Shown here piece after piece: positions 43,338-53,292 of a stretch of DNA of 64,000 nt; within the stretch, counting starts at the first letter, position 1; the number at the start of each line of letters is the position of its first letter. Made by a program: the position numbers and the translations under genes. The notes beneath the pieces were generated by a model. The model was given only the letters and a program-made list of their open reading frames with translations. It ran no database searches and had not been told where the DNA came from. Source of the DNA: Lewinellaceae bacterium (lineage in GTDB: Bacteria > Bacteroidota > Bacteroidia > Chitinophagales > Saprospiraceae); NCBI GenBank assembly GCA_020636375.1, contig JACJXZ010000013.1:248001-312000 (forward strand), read 5' to 3'.

Positions 43338-43620
43338 CTGTTCATCCTGTCTACCTGGACCGGGTAGCCTCCTGTTCGCTGTTTGCTGTTCGCTGTTTGC
43401 TGTTTGCTGTTCGCGGTTCGCTGAATGTCTGGGGGCCTGGGGCAGCCAAAACCTGTTCATCCTGTTCATCCTGTCTACCTGGACCGGGTAGCCTCCTGTC
43501 TGCTGTTCGCTGTTTGCTGTTTGCTGTTCGCTGAATGTCTGGGGGCCGGGGGCAGCCAAAACCTGTTCATCCTGTTCATCCTGTCTACCCAAAGCATCCA
43601 GCCTGCCAAACCTGTAAATC
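43338..43620. repeat. Duplicated approximately 120-bp unit of ATCCTGT and CTGTTTGCTGTTCG phrases
   Basis: Two tandem versions of a unit containing TGTTCATCCTGTCTACCTGG, ACCGGGTAGCCTCCTG, a run of CTGTTTGCTGTTCG phrases, TGAATGTCTGGGGGCC and GCAGCCAAAACC (starts near 43338 and 43450), then a partial third (from about 43560). No gene in 43297-43768; the repeats lie between the receptor and the cryptochrome gene. Confidence 0.85.
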
Positions 43621-43768
43621 CTGTCTGGGTTAACAGGCTCTCCGCCATAAACAATCTCGTTGTTGTCCTGTTTCAAGTCCGTCCCGGAACGCTTCCTGAT
43701 CCCGGGCTCATAACCAATAACCATCACCCGGTTCCCGAAACCGGAAACCGGAAACAACCCAATCCTGT

Positions 43769-45079
43769 ATGTCCCGAGCGATCCTATGGTTTCGCAATGA
43801 CCTGCGGCTGAACGACAACCCGGCGCTCGACGCGGCGGCCCGCGAGTGCCGGGAAATCGTCCCCGTTTATGTGCTGGACGAGCGCTATCTGGAGCGTGGC
43901 CGGTGGGGCTTTTACCGCACCGGGCCTTACCGGCTGCACTTCCTGCTGGAAAGCCTGTACGATCTCAGCGAGGAGCTGCGCAGCAAAGGCAGCCGGCTAC
44001 TGGTAGTTGCCGGACAGCCTGAACGCGAACTGCCCCGCCTGGCCGGGGAGTATGGATGCTCCCGCATTTACGCATCCAAAGAATATGCTCATGAAGAAAT
44101 TCAGGCAGAAAAAAAACTCGCTGCGTCCTTCGACATCCGGTTCCTGCACAGCAGCACCCTCTATCAACCAAAGGAGCTGCCCTTCGCCATCAAACAGCTT
44201 CCTGATGTCTTCACGGCATTCCGCAAGCGGGTAGAGCGGTATGCGGAAGTTTCCGAACCTCTTGTGGCGCCCGATGAGATTCCGGGGCCGGAATTGCCGG
44301 ATACACAAATCCCTTCCCTGGAAAGCCTGGGGTTCGGGCTGCCGCCGGCCGACGGGCGGGCCGTCCTGGAATTCAGGGGAGGCGCTACGGCGGCCCATTC
44401 CCGGCTCGACCATTACTTCTGGAATACGGAATCCCTTTCTGTTTACAAGGAAACCCGGAACGGGCTGATCGGCGCCGATTATTCTTCCAAGTTTTCCCCC
44501 TGGCTGGCCAACGGCTGCATTTCTGCCCGGGAGATTTACAGGGAGGTGGAAGCCTACGAGGCGGAAGTGGAGCAGAATAAATCCACCTACTGGCTGAAGT
44601 TCGAGCTGCTCTGGCGGGAGTACTTCCGCCTGGTGGCCATGCGCTACGGCCAGCGGATTTTCTACCCCGGGGGCATCCAGGAAAAGGCCGTCCGCTGGAA
44701 AGATAATGACAAGGCCTTCGAAAAGTGGCGTACGGGCACGACCGGCGACGACTTCGTAGACGCCAACATGCGGGAGTTGCTCTTTACGGGGTTTATGAGC
44801 AACCGGGGGCGGCAGAATGTGGCTTCCTATCTGGCCCATCACCTGAAGCAGGACTGGCGGAAGGGGGCGGCCTGGTTCGAATCCCTGCTCCTCGACTACG
44901 ACGTATACACCAACTACGGCAACTGGATGTACGCCGCCGGCGTGGGCAACGACCCGCGCAGCCGTGTTTTCAATACCGGCAGGCAAGCATCGATATACGA
45001 TGGAGACGGGGCGTACCGGCGCCTCTGGCTGGGAGAGCCGGAGAAGGATCCCGCCGCCTTTTTGGAGCGGTATTTTTGA
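43769..45079 (+). CDS. Cryptochrome DASH (photolyase family)
   Basis: 436 residues. N-terminal alpha/beta domain (AILWFRNDLRLNDNPALDAA) binding the antenna folate; FAD-binding helical domain with ETRNGLIGADYSSKFSPWLA, TYWLKFELLWREYFRLVAMR, FTGFMSNRGRQNVASYLAHH and YDVYTNYGNWMYAAGVGNDP, all typical of the DASH branch. DASH proteins repair cyclobutane pyrimidine dimers in single-stranded DNA under blue light and may sense light. It sits in the same direction as the rhodopsin block, 5 kb from it, with Dps right behind, in keeping with light-stress functions. Monocistronic or co-transcribed with Dps (88-bp gap). Confidence 0.93.
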   Translation: MSRAILWFRNDLRLNDNPALDAAARECREIVPVYVLDERYLERGRWGFYRTGPYRLHFLLESLYDLSEELRSKGSRLLVVAGQPERELPRLAGEYGCSRIYASKEYAHEEIQAEKKLAASFDIRFLHSSTLYQPKELPFAIKQLPDVFTAFRKRVERYAEVSEPLVAPDEIPGPELPDTQIPSLESLGFGLPPADGRAVLEFRGGATAAHSRLDHYFWNTESLSVYKETRNGLIGADYSSKFSPWLANGCISAREIYREVEAYEAEVEQNKSTYWLKFELLWREYFRLVAMRYGQRIFYPGGIQEKAVRWKDNDKAFEKWRTGTTGDDFVDANMRELLFTGFMSNRGRQNVASYLAHHLKQDWRKGAAWFESLLLDYDVYTNYGNWMYAAGVGNDPRSRVFNTGRQASIYDGDGAYRRLWLGEPEKDPAAFLERYF

Positions 45080-45167
45080 GGGGCAGGGCCGCCGTTGGCC
45101 CAACTTTGAGCCGGCCTTATTTGTTTTATTAAGCTTATCCATTTACAAAACAAAAATCAGGAACATA

Positions 45168-45680
45168 ATGAGTTCAACAACAGATCAACTGACGAAAGGA
45201 AAGGCTGATGTCAACATCGGCATTCAACAATCCAAGCGGGAAGGCGCGGCGGAACTGCTGAAGCACCTGCTGGCCGACGAGCACGTGCTGTACATCAAGC
45301 TGCGCAATTATCACTGGAACGTCACCGGCATTCACTTTCAGCCCCTGCACGCCTTTTTCGAAGAGCAGTATACCGCTCTCGCCGTCCACATCGACGACAT
45401 CGCCGAGCGCATCCGCAGCCTGGGCTTTTTTGCTCCCGGCTCCATGGAAGAATTTGGTGCCTACGCCCGCCTGAAAGAAACACACCACCTGGAGGGCAAT
45501 GCCCGGCAAATGCTGGAAAACCTGCTGCACGACCACGAGGCCCTCATCCAGACGCTCCGCAAGGATCAGGAAGCCGCTATGGAGCAGTATGGGGATGCCG
45601 GAACGCAGGATTTCCTCATCGCCCTGATGGAGGATCACGAGAAACACGCCTGGATGGTGCGCGCCCTCCTGGCCGGGTAG
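45168..45680 (+). CDS. dps: Dps/ferritin-like DNA-protection protein
   Basis: 170 residues. Ferroxidase-site residues appear in order: YIKLRNYHWNVTGIHFQPLH, AFFEEQYTALAVHIDDIAER, IRSLGFFAPGSMEEF. N-terminal extension of about 25 residues with Lys. Dps dodecamers store iron, use peroxide as oxidant and protect DNA. The ATG at 45168 starts MSSTTDQL; the frame upstream overlaps the cryptochrome gene and is not coding. A strong terminator follows at 45748. Confidence 0.93.
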   Translation: MSSTTDQLTKGKADVNIGIQQSKREGAAELLKHLLADEHVLYIKLRNYHWNVTGIHFQPLHAFFEEQYTALAVHIDDIAERIRSLGFFAPGSMEEFGAYARLKETHHLEGNARQMLENLLHDHEALIQTLRKDQEAAMEQYGDAGTQDFLIALMEDHEKHAWMVRALLAG

Positions 45681-45747
45681 GAACAGTGGAGGCGAAGGTT
45701 CCGCGCCGCAATTTTGGCAGAGGCGGATGGGTTATCCTTTAAAACAA

Positions 45748-45782
45748 AAAAGCCACTGCAGATGCTTTCCGCAGTGGCTTTT
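45748..45782. terminator. Bidirectional rho-independent terminator between dps and tonB
   Basis: AAAAGCCACTGC (45748-45759), 11-nt loop, GCAGTGGCTTTT (45771-45782). Serves both convergent genes. Confidence 0.9.
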
Positions 45783-45872
45783 CCTTAGAACTGATTTTAA
45801 AAGGATATGGTTTTTCCGGCTGGTTGCCGATTGCTTTGTCGTATAACGGCCGGGGCACTTGTTCCCGCAGCG

Positions 45873-46814
<942 letters not shown>

Positions 46815-46994
46815 GAGTGAGGAGATTTGTACCCGAGGGTATTAAAAAATCAATCGTATTTTCACTACCAAAAATGCACTCAAACCTTAGTATGCCAAAT
46901 GACAATTGGCATTGCGGCCAGTGACTTTTATCAACCGGGCAGTATTTTCGCAGGGGGATTGTGGGGGGGGTATATTGCTATATTGTTATATTGT

Positions 46995-48232
46995 TATATT
47001 GTTATGCGAATCCAGGGCTAAAAGAACCAATTGAGCAAGGCGGCGGCGATTTTCCCAAAAGTGTGGACGATCAGCCCCTGCCGAGAACGGGCCTTGGAAG
47101 CATTCTGGATATCGACCTTTTCAATAAGCCAGTTGAAAAACGATTCAACCGGCTGGCGGATCTTGGAAACGGCAGCTGAGAATAAATCGTCAGCGGCCTT
47201 ATTCCAGTGCCTAAGCAACTGGCCTTGCCCGGGTACTAATTTGACTGGAGTGAGCAGTTCACAATTATTATGCTGCATCAATTTGCTTTTCAGCTCTTTA
47301 TCCGAAAAGGCTTTATCTCCAATGACAGCCCGGTTTGCCAACTGTTCCAGGAGTTGCCGCTGTGCTTCCAAATCGTGCATGGAAGCTGGGCCGAGCATCA
47401 GGAACTCTGGCCAGGGCATGGTTCCGGGGCGCCGAAAGCCGATGTTGTGCAGCTTGGCGCCCCAATAGTAGATGCCTTTAACCGAGCAATATCCTTTATC
47501 GCACAGCTCAAGGGCTACTTTGGCTCGCCGCTTTGCGCTGCAAGTGATAATAGGCATGGAGTCCGTCAGGCTGATTTGCTCGTCAATGCCTTCTATGGGG
47601 CATGCGTCCAGCAAATGCGCCACTATCTTAGGGAATAGCCCGCTGAGCTGGTTGAGCCGGTTATTAAAGGCTTTATACTTTGGTAAGTCCGGAAACCAAC
47701 TATGCCAGTATTTCAAGATGTACTCATGAACTTCGCTGACTCGCCGTTTGCCTTCCTCATGAACGGCAAACAGGTAGCAAGTCAATAGTTCACAGTCAGA
47801 AAATTTGGGCGCCGCCTGGTTTTTTGTAAACCTTTGGCAGTCCCATTTCAACTCTTTGTCGTATAATTGGCAAAGGTGGAAGTACAGCGTGATGAGTTTG
47901 TATTCTAGCATCTTTAAACATACATCATTAGCTGGCTTCTACCTCTTTTTTTATATATGTTTTTGAACCGGCATCGGCCCAGAGGGCCGATATCTTGGTA
48001 GCCATTTACAGAAAGCCCCTTCGGCGCGGCCCAGCGGGCCGCAATATCAAGAGGGCTAAGCAGATGCCGGCCCTCTAGCGCCGGGGGGAGTAACCGCCTT
48101 GTCTTCTACCAAGATTGTGGCCTCCGGCATTCGCCGGAGCAGGCTCTAACGGGCCAGGCATAGTGCCCGCGGAGGCCGGCTGCCAAGGGGCTATACCTTC
48201 GAGTTTTAGCCCTGGATTCGCATAACAATATA
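46995..48232. mobile_element. IS982-type insertion element with 29-bp perfect inverted repeats
   Basis: TATATTGTTATGCGAATCCA+GGGCTAAAA (46995-47023) is the exact inverse of 48204-48232. Outside both arms run degenerate TATTGTTA-type tandem repeats. The transposase stop codon (47018-47020) lies inside the left arm. Between the transposase start and the right arm (47912-48203) are GC-rich hairpins (ATCGGCCC-AGA-GGGCCGAT, GCGGCCC-AGC-GGGCCGC) and a pair ATCTTGGTAG / CTACCAAGAT. The true IS end on the right may lie closer to 47930. Confidence 0.7.
47018..47911 (-). CDS. IS982-family transposase
   Basis: 297 residues, full length for the family. N-terminal CELLTCYLFAVHEEGKRRVS and WFPDLPKYKAFNNRLNQL; DDE catalytic residues likely D in ISLTDSMPIITC, D in AVIGDKAFSDKE and E in QPVESFFNWLIEKVD. 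The coding frame is intact, so the element may still move. It is clearly AT-richer than its surroundings. It lies next to the promoter of the HAD-IIA phosphatase gene. Confidence 0.93.
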   Translation of the reverse strand: MLEYKLITLYFHLCQLYDKELKWDCQRFTKNQAAPKFSDCELLTCYLFAVHEEGKRRVSEVHEYILKYWHSWFPDLPKYKAFNNRLNQLSGLFPKIVAHLLDACPIEGIDEQISLTDSMPIITCSAKRRAKVALELCDKGYCSVKGIYYWGAKLHNIGFRRPGTMPWPEFLMLGPASMHDLEAQRQLLEQLANRAVIGDKAFSDKELKSKLMQHNNCELLTPVKLVPGQGQLLRHWNKAADDLFSAAVSKIRQPVESFFNWLIEKVDIQNASKARSRQGLIVHTFGKIAAALLNWFF

Positions 48233-48270
48233 GCAATATAGCAATACAACAATACCATACCACACCCAAC

Positions 48271-49047
48271 ATGCCCAAAGGATTCCTCATCGACATGGAC
48301 GGCGTCATCTACAGCGGAAATGACCTCATTTCCGGTGCCGACACCTTCATTGCCGAACTCAAAAAACGGGAAGTGCCCTTCCTCTTTCTGACCAACAACA
48401 GCCAGCGCACCCCGCGCGATGTGGTCAACAAACTCGCCGGCCTGGGTATCGAGGCCGAAGAAAAGGACGTCTTCACCAGCGCCATGGCCACCGGCTGGTT
48501 CCTGGCCCGCCAGAAGCCCCACGGCGCCGCCTACGTGCTGGGCGAAGGCGGCCTGCTGACCAGCCTGCACGAGAACGGCTACACCCTCGTCACCCAGGAT
48601 CCCGACTTCGTGGTCGTGGGCGAGGGCAGAAATTTCACCCTGGAAATGGTCAACCATGCCGTAGACATGATCCTGGACGGCGCCAAACTGGTGGCCACCA
48701 ACCTCGACCCCTCGCCCAAAAAGAAAGGCTGGACCAACCTGGGCATCAAAGCGATCGTCAAGATGATCGAAGAGGCCACCGGCGTCAAAGCCTTCTCCGT
48801 CGGCAAGCCCAGCCCGGTCATGATGCGGGTGGCCCGCAAAAAGCTGGGCCTGGAAACCGCCGAGACGACCATGATCGGCGACACCATGGACACCGACATC
48901 CTCGGCGGCATACAGGTGGGCTACCGTACCATCCTCACGCTTTCCGGTGTTTCTAAAAAGGAAAACCTGAAACACTATGCTTTCGGGCCGGATTTGGTGG
49001 TTGGGACGGTCGGGGATTTGGATTTGGATGCGTGGCTGGCAGGGTAA
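48271..49047 (+). CDS. nagD: HAD-IIA family phosphatase (NagD-like)
   Basis: 258 residues. Motif I KGFLIDMDGVIYSGND, motif II FLFLTNNSQRTPRDV, the C2-type cap about 85-170, motif III Lys in FSVGKPSPVMMRVARKK, motif IV TMIGDTMDTDILGG. NagD-type enzymes dephosphorylate nucleotides and sugar phosphates. The 5' leader is formed by the arm of the IS element and its TATTG-type tandem repeat, so expression may have been altered by the insertion. The last 73 bp overlap the convergent AraC-type gene. Confidence 0.92.
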   Translation: MPKGFLIDMDGVIYSGNDLISGADTFIAELKKREVPFLFLTNNSQRTPRDVVNKLAGLGIEAEEKDVFTSAMATGWFLARQKPHGAAYVLGEGGLLTSLHENGYTLVTQDPDFVVVGEGRNFTLEMVNHAVDMILDGAKLVATNLDPSPKKKGWTNLGIKAIVKMIEEATGVKAFSVGKPSPVMMRVARKKLGLETAETTMIGDTMDTDILGGIQVGYRTILTLSGVSKKENLKHYAFGPDLVVGTVGDLDLDAWLAG

Positions 49048-50234
49048 TCGCTCCGGCTCTCCGCCGTCACCTTTCCCAGCTTTTTCTTCCGGTACTGGGA
49101 GGGAGAAAGTCCCGTATTTGCCTTGAAAGCCTTGTTGAAGGAAGTTTTGTTGTTGAAGCCCGACTCGTAGGCGATAGCGATCACGTACTGATCCCTGTTG
49201 CGGGGGTTGGCCAGCAGGCGTTTGGCTTCCTCGACGCGGTATTCGTTGATGAAGTCCGGGAAGCTTTTGCCCAACTGCTCATTAATGACCTGGGAGAGGT
49301 GGTGGATGGAAATGCCGAGCTGATCGGCCAGCCCCGACAGGCGCAGTTCGTTGTCGAGGTAGGGTTTTTCCTCTTCGACATACTCCAGCACGCGGCCCAG
49401 CAGGGAGCGGGAAGCGGAAGGGGTCAGGGTGGAATTCTGATACCTGGGTGCCAGGAAAGCCCGGGGCCAGAGTTCGCCGGCGAAGATCGAAGGCTGCCGG
49501 TAGCCCAGGTACCCTACTACGTAGATGAAGGCCGTCATGGACAGGGAGATGCCATAGTCCCATTCGATGTGAAAGAAGGGCGTGCGGATCAATAGGTAAT
49601 AGGACATATTGCCGAGGACAAACCCGGCGTACAGGCCAAGCACCGTTCGCGACCAGTTGCGGCGGATCACCGCCCGGCCGTCCTCCTCGCCGGCAGGGCG
49701 CCAGAAGCCATTCCGGCGCAGGTACCAAAAGACCAGTACGGCATAAGCGGAAAGGTGCGCCATAAAAATGTAGTCCTGGATGCTGAACAGGGGGAGCAGC
49801 GGCCAGTGTATCTGCCGGGCTGCCTCCCGGTCGCCGGCATGGAAGGCCGCTTTCAGGGCGGGATCCGTAAAGTAGTACGGCAGGCGGTCGATCAGCATCA
49901 GCAGGGCGGGCAGGAAGTGCAGGGCGTCCCGCCGGCGCAGGCTGTCTTCCGGGTTAAGGGCTTTGAAGTATAAGTAAAGCAGGGGGCCAAAAACAAAGAT
50001 GAGCGGAATGTAAAAGGTGTCCGCCCAGGAAAAATACAGGAGGTATTTCGTCCAGTGCAATACGTATTCCGAAAGCGTGAGGGCGAAGGCAAGCAGGAAG
50101 GCGCCCAGCAGCCGGTTGGCCTGCCGGTTGCCCTGTTTGCTGGCGAAGAGGACAGCGGCAAGGAAATAGCCATGAGCGGCCGCCAGGATAAAAAAGCTGG
50201 TCCAGGTGTCGAGGGAGGGAGTCACGGTTTCCAT
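48975..50234 (-). CDS. AraC-family transcription regulator with N-terminal membrane domain
   Basis: About 419 residues. Six to seven membrane segments in the first 250 residues (TSFFILAAAHGYFLAAVLFA, YFSWADTFYIPLIFVFGPLL, AFIYVVGYLGYR), then an AraC-type double helix-turn-helix (LSGLADQLGISIHHLSQVIN, VIAIAYESGFNNKTSFNKAF and KANTGLSPSQYRKK). Membrane-embedded AraC regulators are common in Bacteroidota and sense unknown signals in the membrane. ATG 50234 (METVTPS) was chosen because upstream codons fall in a hairpin repeat. The unusual 25-residue tail (SRSDYPASHASKSKSPTVPT) overlaps nagD. Confidence 0.9.
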   Translation of the reverse strand: METVTPSLDTWTSFFILAAAHGYFLAAVLFASKQGNRQANRLLGAFLLAFALTLSEYVLHWTKYLLYFSWADTFYIPLIFVFGPLLYLYFKALNPEDSLRRRDALHFLPALLMLIDRLPYYFTDPALKAAFHAGDREAARQIHWPLLPLFSIQDYIFMAHLSAYAVLVFWYLRRNGFWRPAGEEDGRAVIRRNWSRTVLGLYAGFVLGNMSYYLLIRTPFFHIEWDYGISLSMTAFIYVVGYLGYRQPSIFAGELWPRAFLAPRYQNSTLTPSASRSLLGRVLEYVEEEKPYLDNELRLSGLADQLGISIHHLSQVINEQLGKSFPDFINEYRVEEAKRLLANPRNRDQYVIAIAYESGFNNKTSFNKAFKANTGLSPSQYRKKKLGKVTAESRSDYPASHASKSKSPTVPTTKSGPKA

Positions 50235-50316
50235 TGCTTTTCTTTCCTGTGAATTTAAGGAAAAATGGCAGACCGTGCTTTTGATCAAAGACAGGCAAAC
50301 GACAAAACAAAGAAAG

Positions 50317-50348
50317 CTGTCGGGCCAGCAGTGGAATCGGCCCGACAG
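50317..50348. repeat. Hairpin repeat, copy 1, at the left end of the duplicated segment
   Basis: CTGTCGGGCC, loop AGCAGTGGAATC, GGCCCGACAG. The same loop and inner stem recur at 53261-53292, and the following 110 bp are also alike (AATACCAAAATTTT, GTTTCCCGGGGT-type matches). A second foldback, GCAAAAGCGCAGCG (50500-50513) with CGCTGCGCCTTTGC (50537-50550), lies before the stop of the next gene. No gene in 50235-50586. Confidence 0.8.
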
Positions 50349-50586
50349 CCCCGAAATACCAAAATTTTTCTTTACTGAATAGAATGCGTCAGGGAGCCTC
50401 TTCGAATGTGGGGCAGGTGTGTTTCCCGGGGTTATTCTCATGCAAGGGCTACCGCTTTGATTTCAAATAGCGTACCCCTCCCTCGGAGCGAAATTTTGCG
50501 CAAAAGCGCAGCGCATTAAACACAGCAGCCCGAAAACGCTGCGCCTTTGCACGCTATTCTACTGCGCGTTTTTCAAAATTGATGCT

Positions 50587-51180
50587 CTAAACTCTTCCGA
50601 CACAGACCACCCGGGCGAAAATCTCCGCCCCCTGGCTGCTGTCGCCGTCAAGATACCAGTAGCCGTCGCTCGGGTCGATATATATCCGGATGCCACTGGA
50701 GCTGCTTTTGAATTTTCCTTTCAGCTCGGTCAATACCGGGATGCCCTGGCTTTGATGCACCAGGCGGGCGGGCGGTTGCCCGCTCCGCCAGGAAAAAGGC
50801 TCGGATTGGCACAGGTTGGCAGACAGTTCCCCGTCCAGGTCCATCCTTTGAGCCTCGATGCGCACCTTCGGCGCATTGACCTTAAAGGTATCGGCGGCCT
50901 GCAGCAGCATGTCGCCGCCAGAATCCAGGTCGAAACGGGCCTGCCCGGCAGCGCTCAGGCGGAAGGCCTCGTACCCCTTGCCGAAATCCCCGGCTTCTAT
51001 CTTGCCGAAAAGGCGGAGAGGCCCTTCCCCCTTGCCATGCTTAAAAGCAAGGGCTGGCGGCATTCCTTGGGAGGAGAACAGGATGCCTTCCCGCATTGCC
51101 TCCAATACTTCGGCAAGCTGTTTTACCTGGCGTTCGAGCTTCTCCACCCTGGCTTCCACGTCATTCTTTTGCATTGCCAC
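50587..51180 (-). CDS. Unknown coiled-coil plus beta-domain protein, copy 1 (A1)
   Basis: 197 residues, not recognised. N-terminal coiled coil (DVEARVEKLERQVKQLAEVL), a middle region with KIEAGDFGKGYEAFRLSAAG, and a Gly/Ser-rich C-terminal domain ending GYWYLDGDSSQGAEIFARVV then CVGRV. No signal peptide or membrane helix. A close paralogue (A2) lies at 53565-54182 in the same orientation, with highest likeness in the last 85 residues (MDLDGELSA, PFSW, LVHQS, GIPVL, LKGKF). The coiled coil followed by beta structure suggests an oligomeric fibre- or shaft-like protein, but this is speculative. Divergent from B1, 358 bp between starts. Confidence 0.75.
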   Translation of the reverse strand: MAMQKNDVEARVEKLERQVKQLAEVLEAMREGILFSSQGMPPALAFKHGKGEGPLRLFGKIEAGDFGKGYEAFRLSAAGQARFDLDSGGDMLLQAADTFKVNAPKVRIEAQRMDLDGELSANLCQSEPFSWRSGQPPARLVHQSQGIPVLTELKGKFKSSSSGIRIYIDPSDGYWYLDGDSSQGAEIFARVVCVGRV

Positions 51181-51538
51181 TGTTCGTTCCCACTTGGGTT
51201 TTATGAAATCCGGATTCTGCGTGAATTCTTTCCAGCGCTTTTTGTGATTATTTATTCAGGGTTATACAGGTGTTTGTTTATCGTCCTCGTCTTTTATTCC
51301 CCTTCTGGGATACGATAGAAACGGGCATTTTTTTTGTGTTTATTGTAGTGCCTGGGGTTCTTCAGTTCATCTGAACCTAAAAATAAGCACTCCGAGAGTC
51401 GCTTTCAAGTTGCGTTTTTTAATATTTTAATAATTCTAAATAGGGAAAACATGCCATTTTATATTTATAACCATTATTTTACAGGCTAATAAGGCTAACA
51501 ATTTTAATTGTCTTTAAGGCTTTCAAATCAGCACTTAA
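51181..51538. promoter_or_regulatory. Divergent promoter region A1/B1
   Basis: Non-coding, AT-rich near B1 (about 51415-51538). It holds the promoters for the two divergent genes. No clear operator seen. Confidence 0.4.
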
Positions 51539-53110
51539 ATGAATGACTATTTATGGCGCCTGGTACATTTGATGGACAAATCGGAAGCCCGTCACTTCCG
51601 GCTGTCGGCCCGGATCCACAACGGGAAAAAAGATGGCGGCAAGAAAAAGTACGAATACCTCTACGACGAGATCAAAAGCGTAGAACTGGCAAAAAACTAC
51701 GACGAGGATACAATCCGGGAAAAGCTGGATAAAGAGAAGAAAGTCCCGAAAGGGAGTTTTGCGGTTACCAAGAGTTACCTGGCGGACAACCTGCTCCGGG
51801 CACTGCGCCACCTCAATGAAAACGGCTCCGCTGAAGGAAAGATGAGAGTCCTGCTCGACGAAGCCCAGTTGCTTTTTGACCGGGGCATCCTGTATAAAAG
51901 TGCCAGGCAACTGGCCAAGGCCAAGAAGCTGGCCCGAAAGTACCAGTGTTTCCCGCTGTTGGCCGAAATCCTCCGGATGGAAGTCAAGCAACAAATGAGC
52001 ATCCTGAGCCAGTTGGAAAAGCCTTTCCAGAGCTTATCCCGGCTATATGAGGAGCAGGAGGTAGTGGTGAAAAGCCTGGCTCAGGAGACGGAGTACAACC
52101 GGCTGATGAACCAGGCCTTCGCCCTGTATCATACCAGGAACACCCTGCCCGGAGAAGAGGGCATCCGGTTGCTGGAAACACTGCGGCAGGACCCTGCCCT
52201 GAAAACCCCCGAACGCTTCCTGTCTTTCCGCAGCGAACTGCTCTACCACCACGCCTGGGGCCTGATCCATACTGTGGAAAACATCAACCCAAAGCTGGTC
52301 TTCTACCACTACCAGAAAACCCTGGAGGCTTGGGACAAATACCCCGTCTTCAAAGAAGAGTATACCCGCAGCTACAAGCTGTACCTGTTCAATTTCCTGT
52401 CGACCTGCCACTCTCAGGGGGATTATTCCTCTTTTGAATCCATCCTCGGCAAAACCCAGGAACTGGAATCCAGGACCCTCGCCGAGCGCAGCTGGGATTT
52501 CTTCAACACCTATCAGTACAAACTGCTTTTCCTGATGAATACAGGGGAGGTGGAAGCTGCCCAAAACCTTGCCCGGGAGGTCGACGAAAAAATCCGCCTT
52601 TATACCAAACGGCGCTATCCGCTGCAAAAAAACAAGCTGCTCTCTCTTTATTACAACATTTCTGTCCTGCTCTTCGTCACCGAAAACTACAAGACGGCCC
52701 TGCACTGGGCCGACAAAATCCGCAAAGAACTCCGAACGACGTCGGCCCGGCTCGACCTGAAGTATTTCGCCCGGATCCTACAGCTGCTCATCCTGTACGA
52801 ATCCGGCCAGGACGACCAGCTGGACAACAAGGAGCCTTACGTAAAAAGGTTGCTGAAAGGCCAGGACATGTACTCCGGTTTTGACGCCATGGTGCTGAAA
52901 TACCTCCGGAAACTGTGCAAATACCGCTATACCCACGATGAGAAAGAACTGTTCAGGGGGCTGTTGCAGGAAATTGAGGACTCCGAGGCCCAATACCGGA
53001 AGATCAGGGGGAGGGAAGAAGTGAAATTGTGGGCGCAGAGCCACCTGGAAGGCAAAAAAATGATAGACCTGATCCAGGAGAACTTCCGGGCAAAAAAAGG
53101 AAGGCAGTAG
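51539..53110 (+). CDS. Unknown helical-repeat protein, copy 1 (B1)
   Basis: 523 residues, all helical, TPR-like (LAKAKKLARKYQCFPLLAEI, KTALHWADKIRKEL), with a conserved start MNDYLWRLVHLMDKSEARHF and a charged C-terminus (EVKLWAQSHLEGKKMIDLIQ). No signal peptide. Proteins opening with L-I/V-H-x-L-x-K-S-E-x-R-x-F-R/K-L are widespread hypothetical proteins in Bacteroidota. Paralogue B2 at 55161-56765 has the same layout. Likely a protein-protein interaction scaffold; function unknown. Confidence 0.8.
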   Translation: MNDYLWRLVHLMDKSEARHFRLSARIHNGKKDGGKKKYEYLYDEIKSVELAKNYDEDTIREKLDKEKKVPKGSFAVTKSYLADNLLRALRHLNENGSAEGKMRVLLDEAQLLFDRGILYKSARQLAKAKKLARKYQCFPLLAEILRMEVKQQMSILSQLEKPFQSLSRLYEEQEVVVKSLAQETEYNRLMNQAFALYHTRNTLPGEEGIRLLETLRQDPALKTPERFLSFRSELLYHHAWGLIHTVENINPKLVFYHYQKTLEAWDKYPVFKEEYTRSYKLYLFNFLSTCHSQGDYSSFESILGKTQELESRTLAERSWDFFNTYQYKLLFLMNTGEVEAAQNLAREVDEKIRLYTKRRYPLQKNKLLSLYYNISVLLFVTENYKTALHWADKIRKELRTTSARLDLKYFARILQLLILYESGQDDQLDNKEPYVKRLLKGQDMYSGFDAMVLKYLRKLCKYRYTHDEKELFRGLLQEIEDSEAQYRKIRGREEVKLWAQSHLEGKKMIDLIQENFRAKKGRQ

Positions 53111-53260
53111 GGCCGGCAGAATGAGATTGCCGGTTACGCTTCGAGATGCCGAAGGCATCAGTTTACATCGCTGCCCCGGCGCTCCACGTTGAATAACCCT
53201 GGATAGCTTCCTTTTTACAGCACCCCTGATGCACAACCGGCAGGAGAAGCCCAAAAAGGA

Positions 53261-53292
53261 TTGCCGGGCCAGCAGTGGAATCGGCCCGACAA
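53261..53292. repeat. Hairpin repeat, copy 2, at the left end of the second duplicated segment
   Basis: TTGCCGGGCC, loop AGCAGTGGAATC, GGCCCGACAA. Loop identical to 50327-50338; flanking 110 bp also similar. The non-coding stretch 53111-53564 further holds AGTTATTGG / CCAATAACT near 53452 and 53505. Confidence 0.8.
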
